Shown here in pieces: positions 24,556 through 33,588 of a DNA stretch of 64,000 nt; the stretch's first letter is position 1, and each line of letters begins with the position of its first letter. Under the pieces are notes generated by a model. The model searched no databases and was not told the origin of the DNA. It saw only the letters and a program-made list of their open reading frames with translations. The position numbers and the translations under genes were made by a program. This DNA comes from an uncultured Clostridia bacterium (GTDB lineage Bacteria; Bacillota; Clostridia; TANB77; CAG-508): assembly GCA_934177485.1 (NCBI GenBank), contig CAKPPF010000004.1, positions 22,567 through 86,566 of the forward strand. The letters are read 5' to 3'.

Positions 24556-24717
24556 ATTTCATCCTCCTTAAGATTAATTATCATAAAAAATGTATATATT
24601 TTTATATTAACATAAAATCTTTTTTTAGTCAAATTCATTAATTAATATAATGATTCATTGCCAATTCAAAATTTATATAGTAAAATATTTATATATATTA
24701 GTTTGGAGGATATTTTT

Positions 24718-25365
24718 ATGAAAAATTCTGTTTTAAACTTTTTAGGTAAAGATTCTGGTTTTGGAGATAATAATAATTCTGCATATATTGAAGAAAATAA
24801 TAATTTATATATTATTGATTGTGGTTTTACTGTTTTTAATAAAATAAAGAACAAGTTTGATTTTAACACATATAATAATATTTATATTATTATAACTCAT
24901 CTTCATAATGATCACGCAGGTTCTTTAAGCCAATTAATTTTATATTTATGGTTTGTTTACAATAAGAAAGCTACAGTTATTAGCAAATGTATTAATATAA
25001 AAAAATACTTAGAAATAACTGGTACTCCAGAAGAAGCTTATGACATAAAAAATAATTTAGATAATGTTTCTTTTATTCAAACAACTCATACTCCATTTTT
25101 AGACGTATATGGCTTTATTGGAACTTTTGGAGGTAAAAAAATTCTTTATACTGGTGATACAAATTCTTTAGAAAATTTTATACCTTTTTTCAATGAGATT
25201 AAAGAACTGTATATAGATGTATCTAAATACGGAGGCGCTCATTTAAAAATTGATGATATAATAGATATTTTATATGATTTAAAACAAAAAGATATAGATA
25301 TAAATTTTATGCATATGGATGACAAGAATTATATTGAAAGTATAATAAATAAAAAAGCTCAATAA
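24718..25365 (+). CDS. Metallo-beta-lactamase-fold hydrolase
   Basis: A 215-residue MBL-fold protein with the metal motif HLHNDHAGS (H61, H63, D65, H66) and later GDTNSLENF, with the second-shell Asp. The pattern resembles small phosphodiesterase or hydrolase members with an unknown substrate. I start at the ATG preceded by TTGGAGG, 20 codons into a longer frame. It ends in a terminator, convergent with the membrane protein gene. No operon partners. Confidence 0.82.
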   Translation: MKNSVLNFLGKDSGFGDNNNSAYIEENNNLYIIDCGFTVFNKIKNKFDFNTYNNIYIIITHLHNDHAGSLSQLILYLWFVYNKKATVISKCINIKKYLEITGTPEEAYDIKNNLDNVSFIQTTHTPFLDVYGFIGTFGGKKILYTGDTNSLENFIPFFNEIKELYIDVSKYGGAHLKIDDIIDILYDLKQKDIDINFMHMDDKNYIESIINKKAQ

Positions 25366-25386
25366 TTAAAATTATTGAACTTTTTA
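25351..25386. terminator. Terminator after MBL-fold gene
   Basis: AGTTCAATAATT-type stem: GCTCAATAATT pairs with AATTATTGAAC, followed by TTTTTATTT. It lies between two convergent genes. Confidence 0.75.
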
Positions 25387-25393
25387 TTTAGTT

Positions 25394-25924
25394 TTATTGT
25401 TTGAAATTTAAAATCTTTCCAACTATATGTACAATGCTTGTTGAATGTTCCTGTGCTATTACTTTTCCTGCTGCTTTTGATCCAACTGTTACAGCAGCAA
25501 CAACAGCGCTTATTAAGAAGTCTATATTTACCTGTATATTTAACATATTCGTTATTTTTACCGCAATCATTGCACTAATTGCACCACTAAGTACTCCGCA
25601 AATATCTCCTATAACATCACAACAAATATTGGCAACCTTAGCTGAGTTCCTAATTAATTTAATTGATGCTTTTGCACCTTTTATTTTTTTACTTGCTTTT
25701 GCATGGAAGTCTTCTTCGCTTCCAACTGTAACTGCAACGCCAATAATGTCTGTAACAATTCCTAGTAATATGACAAGCAAAAGAATTATTATTGCTGGTA
25801 TTAGTCCTAATTTATCTATTGCATTTGTTGATAAAAATGAAAATAACAAAGAAAGTCCAAATGTAATTCCTAATACTTGGACTGCCCATGAATATTTCCA
25901 TTTTTGTTTTTTATTTTCTTTCAA
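25394..25924 (-). CDS. oapA: Small polytopic membrane protein, probable OLE-associated protein OapA
   Basis: The 176 residues have about four transmembrane segments: VLGITFGLSLLFSFLS (17-32), IPAIIILLLVILLGIVTDII (43-62), VLSGAISAMIAVKI and FLISAVVAAVTVGS. The conserved-looking middle (SEEDFHAKASKKIKGAK, then AKVANICCDVIGDICG) is the pattern I associate with the clostridial family often labelled CorB-like and with OapA, the membrane protein that binds the large OLE RNA. The start is TTG with GAGGA five bases upstream. Directly upstream on the same strand lies a ~560-base noncoding transcript, the arrangement of ole-oapA. Identity as OapA is an inference. Confidence 0.7.
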   Translation of the reverse strand: MKENKKQKWKYSWAVQVLGITFGLSLLFSFLSTNAIDKLGLIPAIIILLLVILLGIVTDIIGVAVTVGSEEDFHAKASKKIKGAKASIKLIRNSAKVANICCDVIGDICGVLSGAISAMIAVKITNMLNIQVNIDFLISAVVAAVTVGSKAAGKVIAQEHSTSIVHIVGKILNFKQ

Positions 25925-25954
25925 TTTTTTCCTCGTTTATAATAAATATTAGAT

Positions 25955-26511
25955 GGTAAAAGTTTAGATAAATTTTACGGTTTAGGTCTAGTAGAATTTC
26001 TCTATTTTCTACCTCACATTACTGTTTGGCCGTTTCCATTTAAAGAAAATACTCAAAATATTTTTTGAAAACTAGATCGCCACTCAAATCCGTACCACAA
26101 TCTCTAAACTTCCTTGTAATAAAACAAACATTCTAGAAGTTTTCCTTGAAATCTTGTTTACTATCATTAGTCTCTTTTGCAACAATAATTTCATAGCAAC
26201 AAATATAATGCTTCTGGCCATTAAGGACTATACTTTTTTCACTAATCCCAAAGTCATCACTCAAGACAGGCTACTCTATACATTGTGTCTTGGCACTTTG
26301 CATAGGTTACACTTAAAAATATTTTTCAAGTCTCAACGAACATAGGAATTAATATATATGCCATTACATACTTTCCTATATTCTTTCTTCCTATAAACAC
26401 ACAAAGCTGGGCGTTTCGCGCATTTATAACAAGCTTCATAGATGTGCCTTTTAGTGGATTTTTAGCCCCACCCTCATAATAGACAAGATTACTAGAATAA
26501 TGCACCATCGA
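25955..26511 (-). ncRNA. Probable OLE RNA (ornate, large, extremophilic RNA)
   Basis: A ~560-base stretch with no credible reading frame. It has its own promoter (26517-26545) and a less AT-rich composition. Local structure on the minus strand includes GCGCGAAACGCCC, GGGTGGGGCTAAAAATCC near the 5' end, AAATTCTACTAGACC pairing back to GATCTAGTTTTC, and a last hairpin GTAAAATTTATCTAAACTTTTAC at 25956-25978. It ends 30 bases before a probable OapA gene. Known OLE RNAs are ~600 nt, lie directly upstream of oapA and form a membrane RNP. The length, position and partner match; I have no alignment to prove it. Other large RNAs (RNase P, tmRNA, 23S) are excluded by missing signatures. Confidence 0.68.
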
Positions 26512-26516
26512 TTTCT

Positions 26517-26545
26517 ATTATAACATATTTAATTGATTTTTTCAA
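26517..26545 (-). promoter_or_regulatory. Promoter of the large noncoding RNA
   Basis: TTGAAA (26540-26545), 17 bases, TATAAT (26517-26522) on the minus strand. The -35 lies four bases past the ytfJ stop, placing the start near 26511. Confidence 0.85.
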
Positions 26546-26548
26546 CAA

Positions 26549-27166
26549 CTAGTCATCATCGTACTCAAACTCATCATCAAATAGGTCTTCCATCTCATCT
26601 GCTATTTCTTTGTTTTCCTCTTGCTTAATTTTCTTTGGTATATATTCAAATTTTTCTTCTGTGGTTTTAGGTACTTTATTAATATGAGCTTTTTTATTAT
26701 TTACATGTTCTTTTTTTATTTCTATATTATTTTTCTCGTCTTGTTCCTTTTTATTCTTTAACTCACTTTTAAGATTAGATTTGTTTAGTTTTTCAAATAA
26801 ATCTGGAACATAATCTAAAATTTTATCTATGCATGAACTATGATTAACAGGAAGTAATCTTACTTTTCCTTCTTCAACAATTAAAAATGCAATAGGATTT
26901 ATACTAACTGTTGCCCCACTTCCACCACCAAATGGTAGTCTATATTGTACTTTTTCATCTTTATCCTTTTTAGTATATTCATCAATTGTTTCTCCCTTAA
27001 ACTCGCTTCCACCAGCTGCGAACCCAAAACACACTTTAGATATTGGAATTATAACTATATTATTTGATGTTTCAATAGGTTCCCCAATTATTGTGTTTAC
27101 ATCAATCATATTTTCTATACTACTCATTGCAGTAAGCATAAGGCCTTCTATTGGATGATTTTCCAT
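26549..27166 (-). CDS. ytfJ: Sporulation protein YtfJ
   Basis: A member of the GerW/YtfJ family made during sporulation in the forespore (needed for full germination in B. subtilis). The 205 residues show MENHPIEGLMLTAMSSIENM, GEPIETSNNIVIIPISKVC, the glycine-rich FGFAAGGSEF and LPFGGGSGATVSI. From about residue 130 a Lys/Glu/Asn-rich tail replaces the short C-terminus found in Bacillus. Its start lies inside the upstream DUF2953 gene (47-base overlap), so translation is probably coupled. Confidence 0.9.
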   Translation of the reverse strand: MENHPIEGLMLTAMSSIENMIDVNTIIGEPIETSNNIVIIPISKVCFGFAAGGSEFKGETIDEYTKKDKDEKVQYRLPFGGGSGATVSINPIAFLIVEEGKVRLLPVNHSSCIDKILDYVPDLFEKLNKSNLKSELKNKKEQDEKNNIEIKKEHVNNKKAHINKVPKTTEEKFEYIPKKIKQEENKEIADEMEDLFDDEFEYDDD

Positions 27167-27734
27167 TATTTTCACTTCCACCTTTCTTTTTTAACAAGTA
27201 TAATGTATTTATAATATTTACAATTTTTGCATTAATTATACAAACTGCATTTAAATTTATAACATTTTTACTAATATTTAGAAACTCAATTTTGTTTATA
27301 TACTTTCCTTTAATTTTGGGTGCAATTACTATTGGTAATATTGCTTCTGTAATTGCATATATAGTGCTTGTTAATATTGGAAATTCGGTTGAAAAATATC
27401 CATTTAATTCTATTTTTTCAATGGTAATATTACTATGCTTAATTACATATATTATTAGTTTGTTGGCTTCCTTATCTAGTTTCATTTTTTGCATATTTAT
27501 TTTTCCACTTTTTAACAATTTGCTAAATTTAATATTATCTAATTTTATTTCAAAGATTTTTATTTTATCTAAAAGATATACTGATAAGCTTAATTTAAAT
27601 TTGATTTTTAATTTTTCTTTTACATTTGATATATTTAACTTTTTAATTTCTAGCTTAATATTTGATAACACCACTATTAGTAAAGCTAAATTAAAAAAAA
27701 TTACAAATGCTAATAAAATAAAAACTAGTATCAT
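27120..27734 (-). CDS. DUF2953 protein (sporulation-linked)
   Basis: The 204-residue protein has one N-terminal transmembrane helix (MILVFILLAFVIFFNLALLI), Lys/Ile-rich strands, and a second hydrophobic segment after GYFSTEFPILTSTIYAITEA, the degraded form of the family's GxxDxxxTA...YG motif. DUF2953 commonly sits next to ytfJ in spore-formers. AAGGAG lies seven bases before the chosen ATG. It overlaps ytfJ. Function unknown. Confidence 0.8.
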   Translation of the reverse strand: MILVFILLAFVIFFNLALLIVVLSNIKLEIKKLNISNVKEKLKIKFKLSLSVYLLDKIKIFEIKLDNIKFSKLLKSGKINMQKMKLDKEANKLIIYVIKHSNITIEKIELNGYFSTEFPILTSTIYAITEAILPIVIAPKIKGKYINKIEFLNISKNVINLNAVCIINAKIVNIINTLYLLKKKGGSENNGKSSNRRPYAYCNE

Positions 27735-27819
27735 GGTTTTACTCCTTAATACTAGTTTTAACATTTTTATTTTAAGTTAAACATTTTGTCAAGAACAAAT
27801 AAAAAAAATTTCTATTTGA

Positions 27820-28605
27820 CTAAAAAAGACTTGTTTTTGACGCGTCCACAAAAGAATCATTTTTTGCTCGTTCTACTGTTATATCTGCAAATAGTTCTTC
27901 TTGTGTGGTTTTTACTTTATTTCTTCTTGATAATTCAAGTAATCCATTAAATGCTGTTACAACTTCTTGTTTATTGCATTTTGAAATTGAATATAGTTTA
28001 TTAAATACAAACTTTGGTTTTTTTATTAATTCTTTAAACATTTCTTTTACTTTACTTGCTACTGTATATTTTTCGATTATTGCAATTTTCTCTATGTTCT
28101 TAGCATTTTGATTTACTTTTTCGTTATTTCTTTCTACAATAGCTTGGTATATTTGTGGAAGTATATCTGGTGTATATTCAACTTCTAGTTTTTGTTTTGG
28201 AAGTTCTATTGTTTCTGCAATTTTAAAAAATCTTTTTGAGAACTCTAAATAATTTTCTTTTAGCTTTGAAGTTATCTCTTTATATTTTTTGTACTCAATT
28301 ATCCTTTCTATTAACTGTTCTTCAGTAAGTTCTTCTTCATTTTCTACTTGATTTGGAAGTAGACCTTTTGATTTTATATATAATAATGTAGATGCCATTA
28401 TTATAAACTCACTTGTTACTTCTAAGTTAGCTTCCTCCATTGCATTTATATATTCAATATATTGATCTGCTATTTCACTTATTTTTATGTCATATATGTT
28501 CATTTTATTTTTATCTATAAGATGACAAAGTAAATCTAGAGGTCCCTCAAAATTTTCTATTTTAATTGCATATTTATTTGATTCTAATGTTAATACATTT
28601 TGCAT
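27820..28605 (-). CDS. scpA: Segregation and condensation protein A
   Basis: Kleisin subunit that bridges SMC heads. The 261 residues show the family opening YAIKIENFEGPLDLLCHLI and NIYDIKISEIADQYIEYI, with the C-terminal winged helix (FNGLLELSRRNKVKTTQEE). It begins four bases after recX. In most clostridia scpB would follow here; instead DUF2953 comes next, so scpB must be elsewhere or missing. Confidence 0.96.
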   Translation of the reverse strand: MQNVLTLESNKYAIKIENFEGPLDLLCHLIDKNKMNIYDIKISEIADQYIEYINAMEEANLEVTSEFIIMASTLLYIKSKGLLPNQVENEEELTEEQLIERIIEYKKYKEITSKLKENYLEFSKRFFKIAETIELPKQKLEVEYTPDILPQIYQAIVERNNEKVNQNAKNIEKIAIIEKYTVASKVKEMFKELIKKPKFVFNKLYSISKCNKQEVVTAFNGLLELSRRNKVKTTQEELFADITVERAKNDSFVDASKTSLF

Positions 28606-28609
28606 TTTA

Positions 28610-29068
28610 TTAGTTTTCCTTCCCGTTAATTGCTATTTGTTTTATTATATCCTCACTATAACCTTTTTTTCTTAAGTAATTCTTAATTTCTTCTTTGTCC
28701 ATTACATTTATTTTTTTGTTAAATATATTTTGAGCTGATTTAAGTTCATATTCGTATAGTTCCTCTTGATGATCACAAAAGTAGTCCTCCATAAAATTGC
28801 TATTTATCCCTTTTGAAAACAATTTATACTTTATTTCTTTCCTAGATAAATTATTTAAAGCTTTAAATTCTCCAATTGCTCTTTCAATGTATTTTGCATC
28901 ACTTAAATAACCCGCTTCTTTAACGTATTCTATTATATCATCTAATAGATTTTCTTCAAGTGTTTTAGAAAATTTATTTTTAACTTCATATTCAGTTCTC
29001 TTTTTATACATAATGTAATTCATAACTTTTGTTTTAGCTTTATCAAATTCTTCTATTGAATAATCCAT
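28610..29068 (-). CDS. recX: RecX, RecA modulator
   Basis: Regulates RecA filaments. The 152 residues form three helical repeats, with RTEYEVKNKFSKTLEENLLDDI, FKALNNLSRKEIKYKLFSKG and the final LRKKGYSEDIIKQIA. It lies 160 bases after recA, with a terminator between, and overlaps no other gene. AGGAG precedes the ATG. Confidence 0.92.
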   Translation of the reverse strand: MDYSIEEFDKAKTKVMNYIMYKKRTEYEVKNKFSKTLEENLLDDIIEYVKEAGYLSDAKYIERAIGEFKALNNLSRKEIKYKLFSKGINSNFMEDYFCDHQEELYEYELKSAQNIFNKKINVMDKEEIKNYLRKKGYSEDIIKQIAINGKEN

Positions 29069-29140
29069 CTATTTTCTCCTGTTTATTAACTCAAAACTAT
29101 ATTTTATCTATATAAAAAGCATATAACACAAGGTAAAAAT

Positions 29141-29190
29141 ATAAAGAAGCTTCATATGCATACTGTTGTACTCTATGAGTCTTCTTTATA
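29141..29190 (-). terminator. Terminator or attenuator between recA and recX
   Basis: ATAAAGAAGCTTCATA pairs imperfectly with TATGAGTCTTCTTTAT around a 17-base loop, 40 bases after the recA stop. The T tract is weak, so read-through into recX is likely. Confidence 0.6.
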
Positions 29191-29226
29191 TTCTTAGTAA
29201 TCTAAATACATAGCTTTTAATTTGAT

Positions 29227-30288
29227 TTATTCAGTTTCTTCGTCTGAATCGTTTTCTTCGTCTCCTAAACTTTTCTCAAATGCTTCTGAAAATTTTGCTC
29301 TTATCTTTTCTTCTATGTCTTTCATCATTTCTGGATGTTCTTTTAAATATTGTTTTACATTTTCTCTTCCTTGTCCAATTCTTTCTCCGTTATAACTAAA
29401 CCATGATCCGCTTTTTTCAACAATATCCAAATTAACTCCTATATCTAGTATATTTCCTTCTTTTGATATTCCTTTTCCGTATACTATATCAAATTCGGCT
29501 TCTCTAAATGGCGGAGCAACTTTATTTTTAACAACTTTAACTCTTGCTCTATTTCCTACAACTTCTCCATCTTGTTTTATATTTTCAATTTTTCTTATAT
29601 CTAATCTTACTGATGAATAATATTTAAGAGCTCTACCACCAGTTGTTGTTTCTGGATTTCCAAACATTACCCCAACTTTTTCTCTTAATTGATTTATAAA
29701 TATAAGTACTGTTTTAGATTTATTTATAGCTCCTGCTAATTTTCTTAAAGCTTGTGACATGAGTCTTGCTTGCAAACCAATATGTGAATCTCCCATGTCT
29801 CCATCAATTTCAGCCTTTGGAACTAATGCTGCAACAGAGTCAACTACTATTACATCTAATGCTCCACTTCTTATAAGAGCTTCTGCTATTTCTAATGCTT
29901 GTTCACCTGTGTCTGGTTGAGATACTATTAAATTATCAATATCTACTCCTAAGTGTTTTGCATATACTGGATCTAATGCATGTTCTGCATCTATAAAAGC
30001 AGCTTCTCCATTCATTTTCTGTGCTTCTGCTATTATATGTAGCGCTAATGTTGTTTTTCCTGAAGACTCTGGTCCATATATTTCTACTATTCTTCCTCTT
30101 GGAACTCCTCCAATTCCTAATGCTATATCTAAACCTAATGCCCCTGTTGGTATAGCTTCTATATTCATTGCTTGGAATTCTCCAAGTTTCATAACTGATC
30201 CTTTTCCAAATTGTTTTTCAATTTGCCCCATTGCAGCTTCTAATGCTCTTTTTTTCTCTGGATTTTCATTTCCCATTAAAATTACCAT
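29227..30288 (-). CDS. recA: RecA recombinase
   Basis: DNA-strand exchange and SOS co-protease. The 353 residues show KRALEAAMGQIEKQFGKGSV, the Walker A GPESSGKTTLALH, VIVVDSVAALVPKAE, and a C-terminal acidic tail. The start is either this ATG or the ATG four codons later; AAGGAAGGA precedes the first. A consensus promoter and a probable LexA box lie upstream, so SOS induction is expected. Confidence 0.98.
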   Translation of the reverse strand: MVILMGNENPEKKRALEAAMGQIEKQFGKGSVMKLGEFQAMNIEAIPTGALGLDIALGIGGVPRGRIVEIYGPESSGKTTLALHIIAEAQKMNGEAAFIDAEHALDPVYAKHLGVDIDNLIVSQPDTGEQALEIAEALIRSGALDVIVVDSVAALVPKAEIDGDMGDSHIGLQARLMSQALRKLAGAINKSKTVLIFINQLREKVGVMFGNPETTTGGRALKYYSSVRLDIRKIENIKQDGEVVGNRARVKVVKNKVAPPFREAEFDIVYGKGISKEGNILDIGVNLDIVEKSGSWFSYNGERIGQGRENVKQYLKEHPEMMKDIEEKIRAKFSEAFEKSLGDEENDSDEETE

Positions 30289-30391
30289 TCCTTCCTTTTT
30301 CTATATGTTACATCTCATTTTTGAAAAGAATTATTATTTAGTAAAATGATATGAATAGACTAATCTACATCATAATAAGCTTTCCAAAACT

Positions 30392-30405
30392 TAAACATTT
30401 GTTTG
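30392..30405 (-). promoter_or_regulatory. Candidate LexA (SOS) box of recA
   Basis: CAAACAAATGTTTA on the minus strand agrees with the Gram-positive LexA box (CRAACRNRYGTTYG) at 13 of 14 positions. It lies just downstream of the recA -10, a position where repressor binding would block initiation. Confidence 0.65.
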
Positions 30406-30414
30406 TATATTGCT

Positions 30415-30442
30415 ATTATATATTAAAAAAATTATTTGTCAA
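30415..30442 (-). promoter_or_regulatory. recA promoter
   Basis: TTGACA (30437-30442), 16 bases, TATAAT (30415-30420), read on the minus strand. Confidence 0.8.
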
Positions 30443-30460
30443 CAGTTTTTTTAAATTTTT

Positions 30461-32074
30461 TTATTTTTTAGAATATTCTCTATACCAATTTTCAATACCA
30501 TAAAATACATTATAAGAATTTGGCTTTATGCTTCCTTTCAAATTTTTATTATATATTAAAGAACTAGTATTATAATTTAGACTTATGTATGGAACTTCTA
30601 AATTATATTTTTCTACTATACTTGAATACTCTTTTCTTATTTCATTTTCATCTTTTATATTTTGAGCTTTTAACAAAGTTTCTCTTATGCTTTCACTATT
30701 GTAATTAGCTAAGTTACCATCTCCAAAGTATTTCTCTAATGAAGGGCTGTATCCATATGTTGAATCAACTAAAATCATATCATAATTTTTATTATTTATA
30801 TATTTATTATATTGTTCGTCTTTTGCTTCTATTATTTTAATCTGTATTCCTATTTTTTCAAGATTTTCCTTAATCATATTTGCCATCTTTATCATATTGC
30901 TATTTTTGTTTGTAACTAGTTCTAGTTCTATTTTTAGATACTTACCATTTACTGTTTTTCTCCATTTTTTATTTTCGTATTTCCAATTGTTATCTACTAA
31001 TAATCTTTTAGCATTATTAGAGTCATATTCAATATATGTATTAGATTTATCATAAGCATAGCTTCCATAGTCTAAAGGAAAATTAGATACAATAGCATTC
31101 ATATGCAAGTTATTTGCTATTTCATTTTTATCAATTGATGCATTAATTGCTTGTCTAACTTCTATATTATTTAATATATTATTATCACAATTTAGTGCTA
31201 AATAACTATAGTTTCTATTTATATAATCAACTTTATTATAATTCACATGTTTTAGGTATTCATCTATATCTTTGTTAGCTGTAGTAAAAATATCAATTTG
31301 ACTTTCCTTAAATGCATTTATTGTTTCTGATAATGAACTATAAAGTTTAAGATTTATTATATCCAACTTTGTACTTTTCTTATCAAAATTTGCAACACTC
31401 TTTTTAAGAATTATGTTATTATTGGTTGTCTCTGAAATATAATATCTTCCTGTTCCAACAGTTTTAATATTTTTGCTTTCTAATAAAAAATTATCTTCAT
31501 TATAATATTTGCAAGATACAATTGGAAATATTAGATTATATTCATAAAAAGGTATATCTTTATTTGTCTTTAGTTTTATTGTTGTTTCATCAATAACTTC
31601 AACTTCTTCTATATCTTTCACATTATAATAATAAACAGAATCACTTCCAATTTTCTTTAGCATATCAATAGTAAATTCAACATCAAAAGCATCAAATTTG
31701 TTGCCATCATGCCACTTTATTCCATCTTTAAGTTTTATAACATATGTCTTATCTGCTATTTTTGAGCATTCTTTTGCTAAATCTGCTTCTAGCTTGTACT
31801 CATCTTGAGTTAATGTAAATAATGAATCAAATATAAGCCTAGAAATATCCTGAACATTTTTGTTGTTACTTATTATAGGGTTAATATTATCAAATTCTAT
31901 AATTCCTATTCTAATCTCGTTTGAGTCAACTTTTTCATTTTCAACACTTACATAATTCTCTGGTTTTATTTTCTCTTTTTTATTATCGTTCTTTGTAATA
32001 AATTTGTATATTCCAAATAATACTACAATCACCAAGATTAATATTATAATTCCTTTTGAAGAACTTTCCTTCAT
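30461..32074 (-). CDS. Membrane-anchored family 5 solute-binding protein (oligopeptide/nickel type)
   Basis: The 537 residues have an N-terminal transmembrane helix (GIIILILVIVVLFGIYKFI) without a lipobox, then an SBP_bac_5 domain: LFDSLFTLTQDEYKLEADLA, the family signature WHDGNKFDAFDVEFTIDMLK, and the late IRQAINASIDKNEIANNL-type run (EVRQAINASIDKNEIA). Such proteins capture peptides or other ligands for ABC import, but no permease or ATPase gene is adjacent. An orphan binding or signalling protein is possible. AGGAG precedes the ATG. Confidence 0.85.
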   Translation of the reverse strand: MKESSSKGIIILILVIVVLFGIYKFITKNDNKKEKIKPENYVSVENEKVDSNEIRIGIIEFDNINPIISNNKNVQDISRLIFDSLFTLTQDEYKLEADLAKECSKIADKTYVIKLKDGIKWHDGNKFDAFDVEFTIDMLKKIGSDSVYYYNVKDIEEVEVIDETTIKLKTNKDIPFYEYNLIFPIVSCKYYNEDNFLLESKNIKTVGTGRYYISETTNNNIILKKSVANFDKKSTKLDIINLKLYSSLSETINAFKESQIDIFTTANKDIDEYLKHVNYNKVDYINRNYSYLALNCDNNILNNIEVRQAINASIDKNEIANNLHMNAIVSNFPLDYGSYAYDKSNTYIEYDSNNAKRLLVDNNWKYENKKWRKTVNGKYLKIELELVTNKNSNMIKMANMIKENLEKIGIQIKIIEAKDEQYNKYINNKNYDMILVDSTYGYSPSLEKYFGDGNLANYNSESIRETLLKAQNIKDENEIRKEYSSIVEKYNLEVPYISLNYNTSSLIYNKNLKGSIKPNSYNVFYGIENWYREYSKK

Positions 32075-32176
32075 TTTTCTCTCCTATATTATTAATTTAT
32101 ATATACATAATATAATATTTTGCATTATTTTTCAATCATTCCAACAATAACATGCTTAAATTTTTATACATAATGA

Positions 32177-32216
32177 AAAATAGTTATATGATTTTTATTG
32201 TCATATAACTATTTTG
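32177..32216 (-). terminator. Terminator of spoVS
   Basis: AAATAGTTATATGA pairs with TCATATAACTATTTT around an eight-base loop, 40 bases past the spoVS stop. Confidence 0.85.
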
Positions 32217-32258
32217 GGTATAATATCAAAAATATTATTTATCTATTTAAAATTTATT

Positions 32259-32522
32259 TTAAACTCTTGATTCAACAATTATTTTTATTCCCGTTCTGTC
32301 TTCCCCTTCAACTTCCACTTCAGCGAATGCTGGTACACATACAAGATCAACCCCTGATGGTGCAACAAAACCTCTTGCAATAGCTACTGCCTTTATTGCT
32401 TGATTTAATGCTCCTGCTCCTATTGCTTGCATTTCTGCTTTGTTAGATTCCTTAACTAGGCCTGCTATTGCCCCTGCAACTGAATTTGGATTTGATTTTG
32501 CTGAAATTTTTAAAACTTCCAT
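32259..32522 (-). CDS. spoVS: Stage V sporulation protein S
   Basis: An 87-residue Alba-like nucleic-acid-binding protein that affects late sporulation. The sequence MEVLKISAKSNPNSVAGAIA and the middle GAGALNQAIKAVAIARGFVA are near-invariant across the family. AGGAGG lies eight bases before the chosen ATG, 14 codons inside a longer frame. It forms the usual rny-ymdB-spoVS cluster. Confidence 0.97.
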   Translation of the reverse strand: MEVLKISAKSNPNSVAGAIAGLVKESNKAEMQAIGAGALNQAIKAVAIARGFVAPSGVDLVCVPAFAEVEVEGEDRTGIKIIVESRV

Positions 32523-32648
32523 TTTTTTCCTCCTAAATATAAATTTTGTTTCATTTGAGAACAATTAATTTATATTATATTGTTACACATTTGTCTAGTG
32601 TTTTTTGGAAATTGTTGGAAATTTTGTATGTTCTTTTCATTGCTTTTT

Positions 32649-33419
32649 CTACATATTTATTCTGGATATGTTTTCTGTTCGACCGTTTTCGTCATTAATA
32701 CTAAATAAACAACCATTAAGTTTGCACTTTCCTTCTGCAAGTTTATATTTTTCTGGAAGTGTAGTTACAAATCTTTTTATTGATGCACCTTTTTCCATTC
32801 CTATTACCGAATTAATTGGACCAGTCATTCCTATATCTGTTATATATGCAGTTCCTTTAGGTAAAATAGTTTCGTCAGAAGTTTGAACATGTGTATGTGT
32901 TCCAAATATAATATTTGCTTTACCATCTAAATAACTTGCAAATGCAATTTTTTCTGCTGTTGCTTCTGCATGAAAGTCTATAATGATATAATCAGATATA
33001 TCTTTTATGTTATTAATAATTTCTTCTACAATTAAAAATGGATTTTCTGTTAAAATTCCCATATTTGTTCTACCTAATGCGTTAATTACTGCAATTTTTT
33101 TGTTTTTACAACTATATATATTATATCCTTTTCCACATACTCCTTTAGGATAATTTGCTGGTCGTATTAACCTTTCATTATCAATAATATTAAAAACGTC
33201 CTTTTTAGCCCATGTATGATTTCCTAGAGTTACCACATCTGCTCCAGCAAGTATTATTTGATTAAACAATTTTTCTGTAATTCCCATTCCACCTGCAACA
33301 TTTTCTCCATTTACAATTACAAAATCTATATTATTTTCTTTTTTTAAATTAGGTAGATTTTCCTTTAATTTTAAAAGGCCATTTTCTCCAACTATATCTC
33401 CAACTGTAAGAATATTCAT
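32649..33419 (-). CDS. ymdB: YmdB-family metallophosphoesterase
   Basis: The 256 residues match the TIGR00282 family: MNILTVGDIVGENG, VIVNGENVAGGMGI, TLGNHTWAKKD and FGTHTHVQTSDE, together the metal ligands of a calcineurin-like dinuclear site. YmdB of B. subtilis hydrolyses 2',3'-cNMP and controls biofilm and motility. In most genomes it directly follows rny; here an oppositely oriented orphan gene is placed between the two. Confidence 0.95.
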   Translation of the reverse strand: MNILTVGDIVGENGLLKLKENLPNLKKENNIDFVIVNGENVAGGMGITEKLFNQIILAGADVVTLGNHTWAKKDVFNIIDNERLIRPANYPKGVCGKGYNIYSCKNKKIAVINALGRTNMGILTENPFLIVEEIINNIKDISDYIIIDFHAEATAEKIAFASYLDGKANIIFGTHTHVQTSDETILPKGTAYITDIGMTGPINSVIGMEKGASIKRFVTTLPEKYKLAEGKCKLNGCLFSINDENGRTENISRINM

Positions 33420-33515
33420 ATTTATTCCTCTTTTCTTGTTTTTTAATATATAATACTATATTTTAAATATTAATGCAATTGAAAATTGACATAATTTGTG
33501 TTTTTACTATTTTTG

Positions 33516-33580
33516 TGCTATAATTTAAGTATGCCATTTGTTTTTCCCTTATAAATGGTAAATAAAACTTAAGGGGGTTC
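33516..33580 (+). promoter_or_regulatory. Promoter and possible translational switch of the 33.6 kb orphan gene
   Basis: Extended -10 TGCTATAAT (33516-33524). In the leader, CCATTT (33534-33539) pairs with AAATGG (33553-33558). The enclosed TTCCCTTA (33544-33551) can alternatively pair with TAAGGGGG (33570-33577), which is the ribosome binding site. Confidence 0.45.
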
Positions 33581-33588
33581 AAACTTAT

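Noticed and set aside
23917..25365. Toxin-antitoxin pair formed by the nucleotidyltransferase and the metallo-beta-lactamase-fold gene
   Set aside because: They are divergent with separate promoters and 160 bases between; no HEPN or antitoxin-like small gene is adjacent.
26154..26508. Frames of 60-63 codons within the large noncoding RNA (26154-26345 plus, 26326-26508 minus)
   Set aside because: No ribosome binding sites and no protein-like composition. The promoter points to one long RNA through the region.
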